Assembly (NCBI GenBank): GCA_963754645.1
Contig: CAVWGP010000004.1
Coordinates: 744,001 to 808,000 of the forward strand
From: CAVWGP01 sp963754645
GTDB taxonomy: Bacteria; Pseudomonadota; Alphaproteobacteria; Bin65
Direction of reading: 5' to 3'
DNA length: 64,000 nucleotides
The position numbers and the translations under genes were made by a program. This document shows positions 7,884-18,608 of this stretch, piece by piece. The notes beneath the pieces were generated by a model. The model made no database searches and had not been told where the DNA came from. It worked only from the letters and a program-made list of their open reading frames with translations. Positions within the stretch are counted from its first letter, which is position 1. The number at the start of each line of letters is the position of its first letter.

Positions 7884-10800
7884 TTATTCCGCCGGCTGGA
7901 GCGCCGGAGCCTTGAATGCCGGCGCCGCCTGCCGCGTCCGCGCCAGCATCATGTAGGCGGTCGGCACGACGAACAGCGTGAAGAACGTGCCCACGAGCAA
8001 GCCGCCGACGATGACCCAGCCGATCTGCTGGCGGCTTTCGGCGCCGGCGCCGCTGGCGAAGGCGAGCGGCACCGAGCCCAGCACCATGGCGCCCGTCGTC
8101 ATCAGGATCGGCCGCAATCGCAGCACGGACGACTCGATCACGGCTTCGAGCTTGGCCGTGCCGCGTTCCTGAAGCTGGTTGGAGAATTCGACGATCAGGA
8201 TGCCGTGCTTGGTGATCAGCCCGACCAGAGTCACGAGCCCGATCTGGCTGTAGACGTTGAGCGTGCCGCCGGTGAGCTGCAAGGCGAGCAGCGCGCCCGC
8301 CATGGACAGCGGCACCGTCAGCATGATGATGAACGGATCGACGAAACTTTCGAATTGCGCCGCGAGCACGAGATAGATGAAGGCGAGGGCGAGCAGGAAC
8401 GTAATGTAGAGGCTGCCGGTCGAGCCGCGGAATTCGCGGCTTTGGCCGTCGAGGTCGTGGAGGATATTCGCGGGCAGCTTTCTCGCCTCGGTTTCGAGGA
8501 AGGCGATGGCGTCGCCGAGCGTGTAGCCGGGCGCCAGGGTCGCCGTGAACTTGGCGGCGCGCAGCTTGTTGAAATGGTTGAGCTCGCGCGGCGTCACGGT
8601 TTCGCGCAGCGTGACGAGATTGGACAGCGGCACCATCTCGCCGGCCGCGTTCGCCGCGGTCGGGCGCGAGCGGACGTAGATATTGGTCAGATCGTTGGGC
8701 GTCACGCGCTCCGTGTCGGCGACCTGGACGACGACGTCGTATTGCTTGCCGTTGAGCTTGAAGCGCGTCACTTGCCGGCCGCCGAGCATGGTTTCGAGCG
8801 TGCGGCCGATGGTCTCGACCTCGATGCCGAGATCCGCCGCCTTCTCGCGGTCGATCGCGACCTTGAGCTCGGGCTTGTTGAGGCGGAGGTCGGTGTCGAG
8901 ATTCTGCAAGCCCCGGATTGCGCCGTGCCGCGGCCATCAATTGGTTCATCGCGCGTTCGAGCTCGTCGTAGGGCGCCGAGGTCTGCAGCACGAAGGAGAT
9001 CGGCTTGTCGATCGGGCTCTGGCCGAGCGAGGGCGGATTGACGGCGAAAGCGAGCAGGCCGGGCACGGTGCCGAACAGCATCGGCGCCATCTGGCCCACG
9101 ATCGCCTGCTGCTTGACCGCGCGCAATCGCCAATCCTTGAGGCCGACGAAGCCGATCATCTGGCTGACCACGGGAAAGCCGACGACGATGAAATAGCGGT
9201 CCTGGGCCGGCGAGCGGGCGAAGATCGCCTCGACGCGCTTGGCGTAGTCGAGGGTGAATTCGACCGTCGAGCCTTCGGGCGCGATGCCGATGGCAATGAC
9301 CGTGCCGCGATCCTCGGTCGGCGTCAGCTCCGAGGGCAGGGCGCGGAACAGCGCGTAGCCGAAGCCGCCGACGCTGAACATGACCAGGACGACAATGACG
9401 CGCATGCCGATGACGAGCGTGAGCGCGCGGCGATAGCCACTCTTGATCGCTTCGAGGAAGGCCTCGACGATGCGGTAAATCCAGCCGTGCTTGGCGTCGT
9501 GCTTCAAGAGCTGCGATGCCATCATCGGCGACAAGGTGAGGGCCACGAAGCCCGAGACGATGACGGCGCCGGCCAGGGTGAGCGCGAACTCGGCGAACAG
9601 GCGCCCGATGCGGCCCTGCTGGAACGCGATCGGCGCATAGACCGCGGCGAGGGTCAGCGTCATCGCGATCACGGCAAAGCCGATTTCCTTCGATCCCTTG
9701 ATCGCCGCCTTGAACGGATGCTCGCCCGCCTCGACGTAGCGCGAGATGTTTTCGAGCATGACGATGGCGTCGTCGACGACGAGGCCGATCGCCAGCACCA
9801 TGGCGAGGAGCGTGAGCGTGTTGAGCGAAAAGCCGAACAGCCACATCAGCGCGAAGGCGCCGATCAGCGAGATCGGAATCGTCACCAAAGGAATAATCGT
9901 GCCGCGCAGCGAACGCAGGAAAAAGAAGATGACGAGCACGACGAGGCCGATCGCCTCGGCGATGGTCGAGAACACGTTCTTGATCGAGCGATCGATGAAA
10001 ATCGAGGAATCGTAGCCGATCGAAACGACCATGCCGGCGGGCAGTTCGCCCGTGATCTGCGGCAGCGCGGCGCGCACCGATTTCGAGACATCGAGCGGAT
10101 TGGCCGTCGCCTGCTTGACGACGCCCAAGGCCACGGCGTTCTGGCCGTTGTAGCGCGCATAGATGCGCTCGTCGCGCGCGCCGATCTCGGCCTTGCCGAC
10201 ATCGCTCAGGCGCACGAGGTAGCCGGGGGTTTCCTTGACGATGAGATTGTTGAACTCGTCGGCCGTCTTGAGATCGGTTTCGGCCAGCACGGTGAATTCG
10301 CGCTTGGAGCTCTCGATGCGGCCCGAAGGCACCTCGACGTTCTGCCGGCGCAGCGCGGCTTCGACGTCCTGCGGCGTCAAGCCGTAGGCGGCGAGGCGCG
10401 AGCGGTCGAGCCACAGGCGCATCGCATAGCGCCGTTCGCCGAAGATGCGGACCTGCGACACGCCTTCGAGATTTTGCAGCCGGTCCTTGACGATGCGGTC
10501 GGCGTAGTCGGTGACATCGAGCGCCGAGTGCCGGCTGCTGGCGAAGGCGAGATAGATGATCGGCTGGGCGTCGGCCTCGACCTTGGAGACGACGGGCTCG
10601 TCGATATTGGCGGGCAGCAGGCTGCGCACGCGGGCCACGCGGTCGCGCACGTCGGCGGCGGCGCCGTCGGGCGCGCGGTTGAGGCGGAACTTGACCGTGA
10701 TCTGGCTTTTCTCGGCGCGGCTCACCGAGGTCAAGAGCTCGATGCCGTCGATGCCGGACAGCGAATCTTCGAGCGGCACGGTGATCTGGCTTTCGACGAC

Positions 10801-10971
10801 ATCGGCGCTGGCGCCGCGAAACGTGGTTTCGACCGACACCGTCGGCTCGTCGATATTGGGATATTCGCGCACCGTCAGGCGCTGGTAGGACACCAGCCCG
10901 ACCAGCAGGACGACGAGGCTCAACACGGTCGCGAAGACCGGGCGCCGAATGCAGAGCTCGGAAATGTTCAT
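7884..10971 (-). CDS. RND multidrug efflux transporter permease (one frame change)
   Basis: An inner-membrane proton-driven pump of the AcrB/MexB/MdtB type, about 1,028 residues when the two halves are joined. The N-terminus MNISELCIRRPVFATVLSLVV is family-typical. TM4 carries the proton-relay acidic pair in GLVVDDAIVMLEN. The frame breaks in the second periplasmic half: a stretch reading RNPGL should run into QNLDTDLRLNKPEL, and deleting one G from the four-base run at 8911-8914 restores it. Nothing else is degraded, so an assembly error is likely. The adaptor gene lies 8 bp upstream in the same operon; no outer-membrane TolC-type gene is present. Confidence 0.9.
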
Positions 10972-10979
10972 GGCGTCGG

Positions 10980-12254
10980 TCAGCCGCCGCTGGGCTTGCC
11001 GTTGTCCGGCTTGCGCTCGGCCGGCGCATTGGCGGGCGGCGCTGCGGCGCCGGGCGGCGGGCCGGGTGGGCGGCAGACGGGCAGTCCCGGCAATCCCGGC
11101 GGCGGCCCCGCCGGCGCGCCAGACGGACTTGTGGGTGGCGTGCCCGAAGGCGGCCCACCTGGCGGCCCGCCCGCGGGCAGCAGGCAGACATCGGGCGGCG
11201 GATTGCCGAACAGCTTGAGCTGGCCCGCCGTGACCACCACGTCGCCGGCGGCGAGGCCGCGCGTGATCTCGACTTCACCTTTGCGCCGCTCGCCGAGTTC
11301 GACCGGCGTCAGCACCGGCTTGGCGTTCACGACCTTGAACAGCAGAACGGCGCCGCTGCTCGCCGGAACGATCGCCTGCTCGGCGACGAACACGGCATTC
11401 GGCCGTTCCTCGATGGTGAGCACGACGCGGGCGAACAAGCCTGGGCGCAGAATGCTATCGGGATTCGGGATGCGCGCGCGAATGACGATGGCGCGGCCGC
11501 CGGTTTCGAGCAGCGGATCGATCGCATAGACGGTGCCGGCGACGGCCTTGTTGCCCATGGCGTCGACCCGCAGGCGGATCGACTGGCCGACCTTGATCGA
11601 GGCGAGCAGGGTTTCCGGCATGCGGAAATCGACCTTGAGCTGGTCGATCTGCTCGAGGTTGACGATCTCGGCCGCGGGCATGAGGAGCGCGCCGACACTG
11701 GCTTTGCGCAGCCCAAGCACGCCATCGAACGGCGCGACGAGGCGCGTCTTTTCCAGCTTGGCCTCGGCGACCATGAGGGCGGCCTGGGCGGTCGCCAGCT
11801 CGGCCTGGGCGCGGTCGAGCGTGGCCGCGGTGCCGGCGCCGTCCTGGCGCAGCTTGGCGGCGCGCTCGTGATTCTGCTTCGCCAGTTCCAGCGCGGCCTT
11901 GGCGCGCAGCACTTCGGCCTCGGCTTCGGCTCTATCGAGCTCAACAAGCACATCGCCCTTCTTGACCAGGCGGCCTTCCTCGAAATTGATCTTCATGATG
12001 CGGCCGGAGATTTCCGGACGGATGACGACCGACTCCCAGGAACGCAACGTGCCGATCGCCTCGGCCTCGCGCCGCGCCGTGTCGATCTTGACGAGCTGGG
12101 CCTCGATCGGCACGGCGAAGCCGCCCGGCGGCCGGCCCGGCCCGCGCGCCTGTTGCGTCTGGGTCAGATAGGTGTATGTGCCATAGCCAAGGCCGCCGAT
12201 CAGGGCGAGGCCGACGAAATAGGCGACGGCTTTGCCGGCCGAAAAACCAGGCAT
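10980..12254 (-). CDS. RND efflux periplasmic adaptor (membrane fusion protein) with proline-rich tail
   Basis: A 424-residue HlyD/AcrA-type adaptor. It has an N-terminal anchor or signal segment (about residues 8-30), a lipoyl half (SGRIMKINFEEGRLVKKGDVL), an alpha-helical hairpin rich in Ala/Glu, the second lipoyl half (LVAPFDGVLGLRKAS) and a beta-barrel domain. It links the inner-membrane pump to an outer-membrane channel. The last 70 residues are unusual: a run of Pro and Gly with two cysteines, not part of normal adaptors. The ATG at 12254 has a GGAG site; a GTG 60 bp upstream is less likely. It is the first gene of a two-gene operon with the RND permease. Confidence 0.9.
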   Translation of the reverse strand: MPGFSAGKAVAYFVGLALIGGLGYGTYTYLTQTQQARGPGRPPGGFAVPIEAQLVKIDTARREAEAIGTLRSWESVVIRPEISGRIMKINFEEGRLVKKGDVLVELDRAEAEAEVLRAKAALELAKQNHERAAKLRQDGAGTAATLDRAQAELATAQAALMVAEAKLEKTRLVAPFDGVLGLRKASVGALLMPAAEIVNLEQIDQLKVDFRMPETLLASIKVGQSIRLRVDAMGNKAVAGTVYAIDPLLETGGRAIVIRARIPNPDSILRPGLFARVVLTIEERPNAVFVAEQAIVPASSGAVLLFKVVNAKPVLTPVELGERRKGEVEITRGLAAGDVVVTAGQLKLFGNPPPDVCLLPAGGPPGGPPSGTPPTSPSGAPAGPPPGLPGLPVCRPPGPPPGAAAPPANAPAERKPDNGKPSGG

Positions 12255-12405
12255 TGTTGCGATTGCTCCAGAAACGTTGCGGGCGTCGCCGCCCGGCGCG
12301 CCCGCCCATGTCACGATTTACCCTAGAATATTGGTTCGCCAGCCTGATAAGCAAGCCGAGGGAAGGACATAAGTTCAAACGTCACTGAGAGGGAGGGACG
12401 CCCAA

Positions 12406-12844
12406 ATGCTGACATTGAAGCAAGCGCAGACCATCATCGATGTTGCGCTGAAGAAAGGCCGCGACGCCAAGATGAAGCCGCTCGCCGTCGCCGTGCTCGA
12501 TGCGACGCGGCCAGCTCAAGGCCTATGCGATGGAGGAGGGCGGCTTGCTGCGTTACAACATCGCCACCGGCAAGGCCTATGGCGCGCTCGGCATGGGGCG
12601 CTCGTCGCGCGCGCTCGGCAAGCTGGCCGAGGAGCGGCCGATGTTCATCCAGGCGGCGATCGCGGCTTCGGGCGGCAAGCTGATCCCGGTGCCGGGCGGC
12701 GTGCTCATCAAGGACAAGGCCGGGTCCGGCGGGGGCGGCGCCATCATCGGCGCGGTCGGCGTCAGCGGCGACACCTCGGACAATGACGAGTTGTGCGCCG
12801 TCGCCGGCATCGAGGCGGCGGGCCTCGTCGTCGGCCTCGACTAG
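12406..12844 (+). CDS. GlcG/HbpS family haem-binding-like protein (one frame change)
   Basis: About 145 residues. The first part, MLTLKQAQTIIDVALKKG to LAVAVLDA, and the second, GQLKAYAMEEGG to NDELCAVAGIEAAG, together make a full GlcG/HbpS (DUF336) domain. They lie in different frames; removing one base near 12503-12507 (turning GATGCGACGCGGC into GATGCGCGCGGC) joins them. The family binds haem or cobalamin, or accompanies oxidoreductases. A strong site (GAGAGGGAGGGA) precedes the ATG. The Rieske oxygenase gene starts 11 bp after the stop, so the two are probably one transcript. Confidence 0.82.
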
Positions 12845-12855
12845 CATTTCGCCGC

Positions 12856-13908
12856 ATGGGCGTGGGCGCGGCGCTGCTGCCGGAGTTTTGGTATTTCGCG
12901 CTGCCGGGGCGCAAGCTCCGGCGCGGAAAAATGCGCGCGCTCACGCTGCTCGGGATCAAGCTCATCCTCGGCCGGCGCGCCGACGGCGGCGTTTTCGCAT
13001 TGCGCGATCTCTGCCCGCATCGCGCCATGCCGCTGTCCTACGGTTGGTTCGACGGCAACGAGGTGACGTGCTGCTATCATGGCTGGCGCTTCGACGGCGC
13101 GGGCGCGTGCACGGCGATCCCGTCGCTGGTCGAGGACCAGAAGCTCAATCTCGACCGCATCCGCGTGCGCGCCTTTCCGGCGCGCGAGGTGCAGGGCAAT
13201 GTCTGGGTCTTCATGGGCGCCGACGAGGCGGCGGGCGTCGACGAAGCCGCGATCCGCCGCGTCGAAGGACTGGGCGAGGTCGCGCCCAATCTCGTCACCG
13301 CGACGCCGCTCGATTGCGACGTCGACAATGCCATTGTCGGGCTGATGGACCCGGCGCACGGGCCCTTCGTGCATCGCGCCTGGTGGTGGCGCAGCGCCAA
13401 GGACCTGCGCGCCAAGGCCAAGGCCTTCGCGCCGTCGCCCTTGGGCTTCGTCATGTCGCGCCACCAGCCGTCGCGCAACACCAAAGTGTTCAAGCTGCTC
13501 GGCGGCAACATGACGACCGAGATCGATTTCCGCCTGCCCGGCGTGCGCATCGAGCGCATTTTCGTCGGCGAAAACCTGTTCTATGCCGGGCTCACCGCGA
13601 TCACGCCCGAAACCGCGTCGCGCTCGATCATCCATCACGCGATCTATTGGACGCCGTGGTGGATGAGCCTCGCCAAGCCGGTCATGGCCTATTTCATGCG
13701 CGAATTCATCGGCCAGGACCGCCGCGCCATGACGATGCAGAAGGCCGGCCTCGACCAGGACCCGCCGCCCCAGCTCATGCTCATCAACGACGCCGACACC
13801 CAGGCGCGCTGGTATTACGCGATCAAGAAGGAATATCTCGCGGCCAAGAGCGAGGGGCGCGAGTTCCGCCACCCGGTCGAACCAACGGTGCTGCGCTGGC
13901 GGAGTTGA
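12856..13908 (+). CDS. Rieske [2Fe-2S] oxygenase, second type
   Basis: A 350-residue Rieske non-haem iron oxygenase. The cluster ligands are CPHRAMPLSYG near residue 54 and CCYHGW near residue 73. The downstream catalytic region DNAIVGLMDPAHGPFVHRAWWW holds the two histidines and the acid expected for the mononuclear iron. It is more like the pheophorbide-a-oxygenase/carbazole-type branch than the vanillate demethylase-like enzyme at 2734-3774. Substrate and electron donor are unknown. It starts 11 bp after a GlcG/HbpS-like gene. A large inverted repeat follows the stop. Confidence 0.85.
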   Translation: MGVGAALLPEFWYFALPGRKLRRGKMRALTLLGIKLILGRRADGGVFALRDLCPHRAMPLSYGWFDGNEVTCCYHGWRFDGAGACTAIPSLVEDQKLNLDRIRVRAFPAREVQGNVWVFMGADEAAGVDEAAIRRVEGLGEVAPNLVTATPLDCDVDNAIVGLMDPAHGPFVHRAWWWRSAKDLRAKAKAFAPSPLGFVMSRHQPSRNTKVFKLLGGNMTTEIDFRLPGVRIERIFVGENLFYAGLTAITPETASRSIIHHAIYWTPWWMSLAKPVMAYFMREFIGQDRRAMTMQKAGLDQDPPPQLMLINDADTQARWYYAIKKEYLAAKSEGREFRHPVEPTVLRWRS

Positions 13909-13951
13909 GTGTGGGCGGTGACCGGGGCGGCGCATCGTGATATTTCGATTT

Positions 13952-14155
13952 TTTCCTCCTCTTCCCCGCGCGCCCTTGCGCGTGGGGGAGAGGACCGAGG
14001 TGAGGGGGTCGCGCCGCCGCGCATTCTTCAACTATAACGGGAAAATCTTCAACGCAGTCCGCCTGCGATAATTTCACCGCGCGCCCCTCGCCGCCGCCCC
14101 CCTCACCTCGGTCCTCTCCCCCACACGCTTCGCGTGTAGGGGAGAGGAGGAAGGG
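13952..14155. repeat. Inverted pair of CTCACC-CTCTCCCC repeat elements
   Basis: Two copies of an element face each other: 13952-14012 ends with GGGGGAGAGGACCGAGGTGA and 14097-14155 starts with the reverse complement of that stretch. Each copy also has an inner hairpin (GCGCG-cccttg-CGCG, and ACACGCTTCGCGTGT). A related pair is at 28252-28428. They fill the gap between two convergent genes and may serve as transcription stops. Confidence 0.8.
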
Positions 14156-14163
14156 TCCATCTG

Positions 14164-15354
14164 TTATCGCGCTAACGCCGCCCTGACCTCGTCATCCTCC
14201 GCCAAGCCGATTTCGCGCAACACTTCGTCCGTGTGCTCGCCGAGATGGGGCGGGGCGCGGCGCAGGGCCGGCGGGGTGCGCGACAGCTTGACGGGGAAGC
14301 CGGGCACCTTGACCGGCGTGCCGTCGCCGAGCGTCGCGGCCAGAATCATCTGTTGCGCTTGGGCCTGGGCCGAGGCGAAGGCTTCGGCCACCGACAAGAT
14401 CGGGCCGCAGGGAATGTCCGCCTTGCGCAGCGCCGCGAGCCAGTCGCCGGTGCGGCGCGTTTTCAATACTTCGGCCGCCGTGGCGCGCGCGTAAGCCATG
14501 TTCTGCGTTCGCCCGGCATGGGTTGCGAGGCGCGGATCGGCGAGCCAGTCCGGCTTGCCGCAGGCGGCGGCGAAGGCGCGCATGTGGCGGTCGTCCATGA
14601 TGTTGATCTGGATCTGGCCGTCGGCCGTGGCGAAGGCGCCGTAAAGCGCCACGACGGGATGGAAATTGCCCTCGGGCTTGGGATCGGCGCCGCCGGCGAA
14701 ATATTTCCCCGCCTGCACGCTCATCGAGCCCAGCATGGCTTCGAGCAGCGACGTATGCACGATCTGGCCGCGCCCGCTGCGCCCGCGCTCGATCAGCGCC
14801 GCGAGTACGCCGACGCAGGCCGCCCAGCCCGCAAGCACGTCGCAGATCGCGATGCCGGCGCGGGTCGGCCCGGTCTCGGCCGTGCCCGTGATCGCCATGA
14901 AGCCGCTGGTGCCCTGGACGAGCTGATCGACGCCGGGCAGATGGCCCTCGGGCCCGCCCGCGCCATAGGCCGAGATACGCGCCACGATCAAGCGCGGAAA
15001 ATCGCGCTGCAGCCGCGCCTCGTCGAGGCCCATCGCCTCGAGCGTGCCGGGGCGGAAATTCTCGATCAGCACGTCGGCGCGCGCCAGCAGCGCCTCGATC
15101 GCCTTCTTGGCGCCCGGCTTGCGCAGGTCGAGTGCCAACGAGCGCTTGTTGCGGTTGCCGGTGGCGAAATAGCCGCCGACATCGGGCGCGAAAGACGGCC
15201 GCGCCTGGCGCAGGAAATCGCCGTCGAGCCCCTCGACCTTGACCACATCGGCCCCGAGATCGCCCAGCAACTGCCCGCAAAACGGTGCCGCGAAAATGCG
15301 CCCGAGATCGACGACGCGGATGGCGGCGAGGGCGGCGTGCGCTGTGTCCGTCAC
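14164..15354 (-). CDS. Family III CoA-transferase (CaiB/BaiF type)
   Basis: A 396-residue class III CoA-transferase. It opens IRVVDLGRIFAAPFCGQLLGD followed by LGADVVKVE, the family hallmark; the catalytic aspartate lies further in, in the block following FMAITG. These enzymes move CoA between carboxylic acids (succinyl-CoA, formyl-CoA, carnitinyl-CoA and others). It lies 13 bp downstream of an acyl-CoA ligase gene on the same strand, which suggests a shared operon activating an organic acid. The exact substrate is unknown. Confidence 0.9.
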   Translation of the reverse strand: MTDTAHAALAAIRVVDLGRIFAAPFCGQLLGDLGADVVKVEGLDGDFLRQARPSFAPDVGGYFATGNRNKRSLALDLRKPGAKKAIEALLARADVLIENFRPGTLEAMGLDEARLQRDFPRLIVARISAYGAGGPEGHLPGVDQLVQGTSGFMAITGTAETGPTRAGIAICDVLAGWAACVGVLAALIERGRSGRGQIVHTSLLEAMLGSMSVQAGKYFAGGADPKPEGNFHPVVALYGAFATADGQIQINIMDDRHMRAFAAACGKPDWLADPRLATHAGRTQNMAYARATAAEVLKTRRTGDWLAALRKADIPCGPILSVAEAFASAQAQAQQMILAATLGDGTPVKVPGFPVKLSRTPPALRRAPPHLGEHTDEVLREIGLAEDDEVRAALAR

Positions 15355-15367
15355 CGAATTTGCGCCG

Positions 15368-16993
<1,626 letters not shown>

Positions 16994-17062
16994 TGGTCTC
17001 GTCTCCGGCGAATTCGATGTCTGTTTGACGCGGCCGACTATAGCAAATCCAAGGGAAAGTAT

Positions 17063-17141
17063 AACCACGGAGACACGGAGGCATGGAGAAGGTATTGATG
17101 CGCCGGAGGCGCAATCGGTTTAACTCCGTGTCTCCGTGGTT
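17063..17141. repeat. Perfect 18-bp inverted repeat
   Basis: Two 18-bp arms, 17063-17080 and 17124-17141, are exact reverse complements (AACCACGGAGACACGGAG). The spacer is 43 bp. It lies between divergently transcribed ligase and LysE genes. This sequence is common as a dispersed element in many bacteria. It is too long and too separated to be a simple operator. Confidence 0.75.
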
Positions 17142-17161
17142 AAACGACTTGGAATTCGACG

Positions 17162-17782
17162 ATGAGCGCGGCGACGGCGGCGGCCCTGGCGGCGGTGGTC
17201 CTGGTCCTGGCCTTCACGCCCGGGCCGGTCGTGATCGCGACGGTGGCGCGGGCGCTGGCTTCGGGCTTGGCGCCAGCGCTCGGATTCTCGGTCGGCGTCG
17301 CCCTGGTCGATCTCGGCTATCTGCTGCTCACGGTCTATGGGCTGAGCGCGGTCGCGCATCTGCTTGGCGAGCTGTTCGTCGCCGTCAAGATCGCGGGCGC
17401 GATTTATTTGTTCTGGCTCGGCCTTCGCCTGTGGCTCATCAAAACCGAGGCCCCGAGCGCGCTGCCGATGCCGGGCGCGGGATCGCGCCGCTTCGGGCGC
17501 GGCGTCGTCGAGGGCATCGCGGTCGATCTCGCCAACCCGAAGCTCATCCTGTTCTACGCCGCCTTCCTGCCGACCTTCGTCGACCTCGCGCGGCTGAGGG
17601 CGCCCGATGTCGCCCTCCTGTGCGCCATCGTCGTCGGCATTTTGCTCGTCGTGAATCTCGGTTTCGCCTGGCTCGCCGCCTATTCGCGCCGCTTCGTCAC
17701 GAGCATGCGCGCCATGACCGCGCTCAACCGCGCCTCGGGCACGCTGATGATCGGCGCCGCGATCTGGCTCGTGTCGCGCTAG
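17162..17782 (+). CDS. LysE/RhtB family amino-acid exporter
   Basis: A 206-residue inner-membrane protein with about six hydrophobic helices. TPGPVVIATVARALASG near residue 20 is the LysE/RhtB signature, and VDLANPKLILFYAAFLP near residue 120 is the second conserved block. Members export basic or neutral amino acids or homoserine lactones; the substrate cannot be assigned. It stands alone, with a GC hairpin downstream. Confidence 0.9.
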   Translation: MSAATAAALAAVVLVLAFTPGPVVIATVARALASGLAPALGFSVGVALVDLGYLLLTVYGLSAVAHLLGELFVAVKIAGAIYLFWLGLRLWLIKTEAPSALPMPGAGSRRFGRGVVEGIAVDLANPKLILFYAAFLPTFVDLARLRAPDVALLCAIVVGILLVVNLGFAWLAAYSRRFVTSMRAMTALNRASGTLMIGAAIWLVSR

Positions 17783-17801
17783 CGCGGCTCCCAAACGAAA
17801 C

Positions 17802-17834
17802 GGACGGCGCTCGGCCGTGCGGCCGGCGCCGTCC
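17802..17834. terminator. Probable bidirectional terminator hairpin
   Basis: A 9-bp stem GGACGGCGC/GCGCCGTCC encloses a loop that itself contains CGGCCG. It lies between the convergent LysE and membrane-protein genes. No T-run follows, so stopping strength is uncertain. Confidence 0.5.
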
Positions 17835-17868
17835 ATCGCTCGATCGCGGCTAGGCGTGGCGCGGCGGC

Positions 17869-18522
17869 TTAGGCAAAGGCGCTCTTTAATGCCGGCGCCT
17901 TCGGCTGCTTGAGCAAGCCGATGCCCAGGCAGATCCATGAAGCCAGCAGGTTGAGCATGCCGAGGACCGTGACCAAGACTGATACCAGCGCGCTCATGAG
18001 TTTGCCTTTGGCCGAATCCACGGCTTCAAGCACGTTCAACATCGATTGCTGAATTGCCGGATTGGCTTGCAGAAGCGCCTCGAACTTTTCGTCCGAGTCG
18101 AAGGTTTCCATCGGATGGGACGAAAAGAACGCCACCAGTGCCTTGATATCGGCAAGAACCGCGGGCGTGAGGGTCTGTGCGACCATCAACGCGGCGATGC
18201 CGCCGCCGACGGCGAACAACGACAGGCCGATCAGCGAAAGCACGCCCGTCGCGGTCCAAATCTTGCCGCCGCCGCTGCGCCCGAAGCCGATCGCCTTGAG
18301 CGCGAATGCAAACAGCAGGACGACGGACGCGACCATGGCGAGCAGCTTTACGCCGACGATGACCTTGATCGACACGAAAGCGGGCAAGATCGCAGCCGAT
18401 TTTGCGGCATAGACAAAGATGTCGAAAACCAGGCCGGCGGCGATCAGCGCGACAAGGACCAAGATGATGCCATCCGCCTTGCGATAGCCATTGTCGTTGA
18501 AGTGACGGCCGGCCCATCCCAC
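17869..18522 (-). CDS. Hypothetical membrane protein with four predicted membrane helices
   Basis: A 217-residue protein with no family that I recognise. Hydrophobic segments lie at about residues 18-38, 48-75, 92-115 and 180-205, and a soluble loop between the third and fourth (PMETFDSDEKFEALLQANP) is acidic. The small-residue-rich helices look like a pore or scaffold rather than an enzyme. It is divergent from the AAA ATPase gene 86 bp away. Start at 18522 is by open frame only; the N-terminus MGWAGRHFNDNGYRKADG is not confirmed. Confidence 0.65.
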   Translation of the reverse strand: MGWAGRHFNDNGYRKADGIILVLVALIAAGLVFDIFVYAAKSAAILPAFVSIKVIVGVKLLAMVASVVLLFAFALKAIGFGRSGGGKIWTATGVLSLIGLSLFAVGGGIAALMVAQTLTPAVLADIKALVAFFSSHPMETFDSDEKFEALLQANPAIQQSMLNVLEAVDSAKGKLMSALVSVLVTVLGMLNLLASWICLGIGLLKQPKAPALKSAFA

Positions 18523-18551
18523 CCTCGATGGGAAAATAGCCCTTGCCGAAT

Positions 18552-18569
18552 GTTCCTATTTTGTACTAA
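18552..18569. repeat. Direct repeat, left copy, upstream of the AAA ATPase
   Basis: GTTCCTATTTTGTACTAA matches GTTCCTATTCTTGACTAA at 19881-19898 at about 15-16 of 18 positions. One copy is about 40 bp before the ATPase start, the other directly after its stop. It could be a promoter/operator shared by the two transcripts or the scar of an insertion. The left copy is also one base off the alphaproteobacterial LexA site GTTC-N7-GTTC. Confidence 0.55.
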
Positions 18570-18608
18570 TGCGGGCGGGACGCCGCGCCGAAATGGGAAA
18601 GGGCCGCC

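Noticed and set aside
7884..10971. RND pump as a pseudogene.
   Set aside because: A single G in a four-base run explains the break, and both halves keep all motifs.
8683..11529. A 948-codon frame on the plus strand opposite the RND pump genes.
   Set aside because: It is an antisense shadow of the pump and adaptor genes, made possible by high GC; its translation is low-complexity His/Arg/Asp-rich and matches no family.
18552..18566. LexA box in front of the AAA ATPase.
   Set aside because: GTTC-N7-GTAC has one wrong base and the second copy at 19881 departs further; not enough to call an SOS site.
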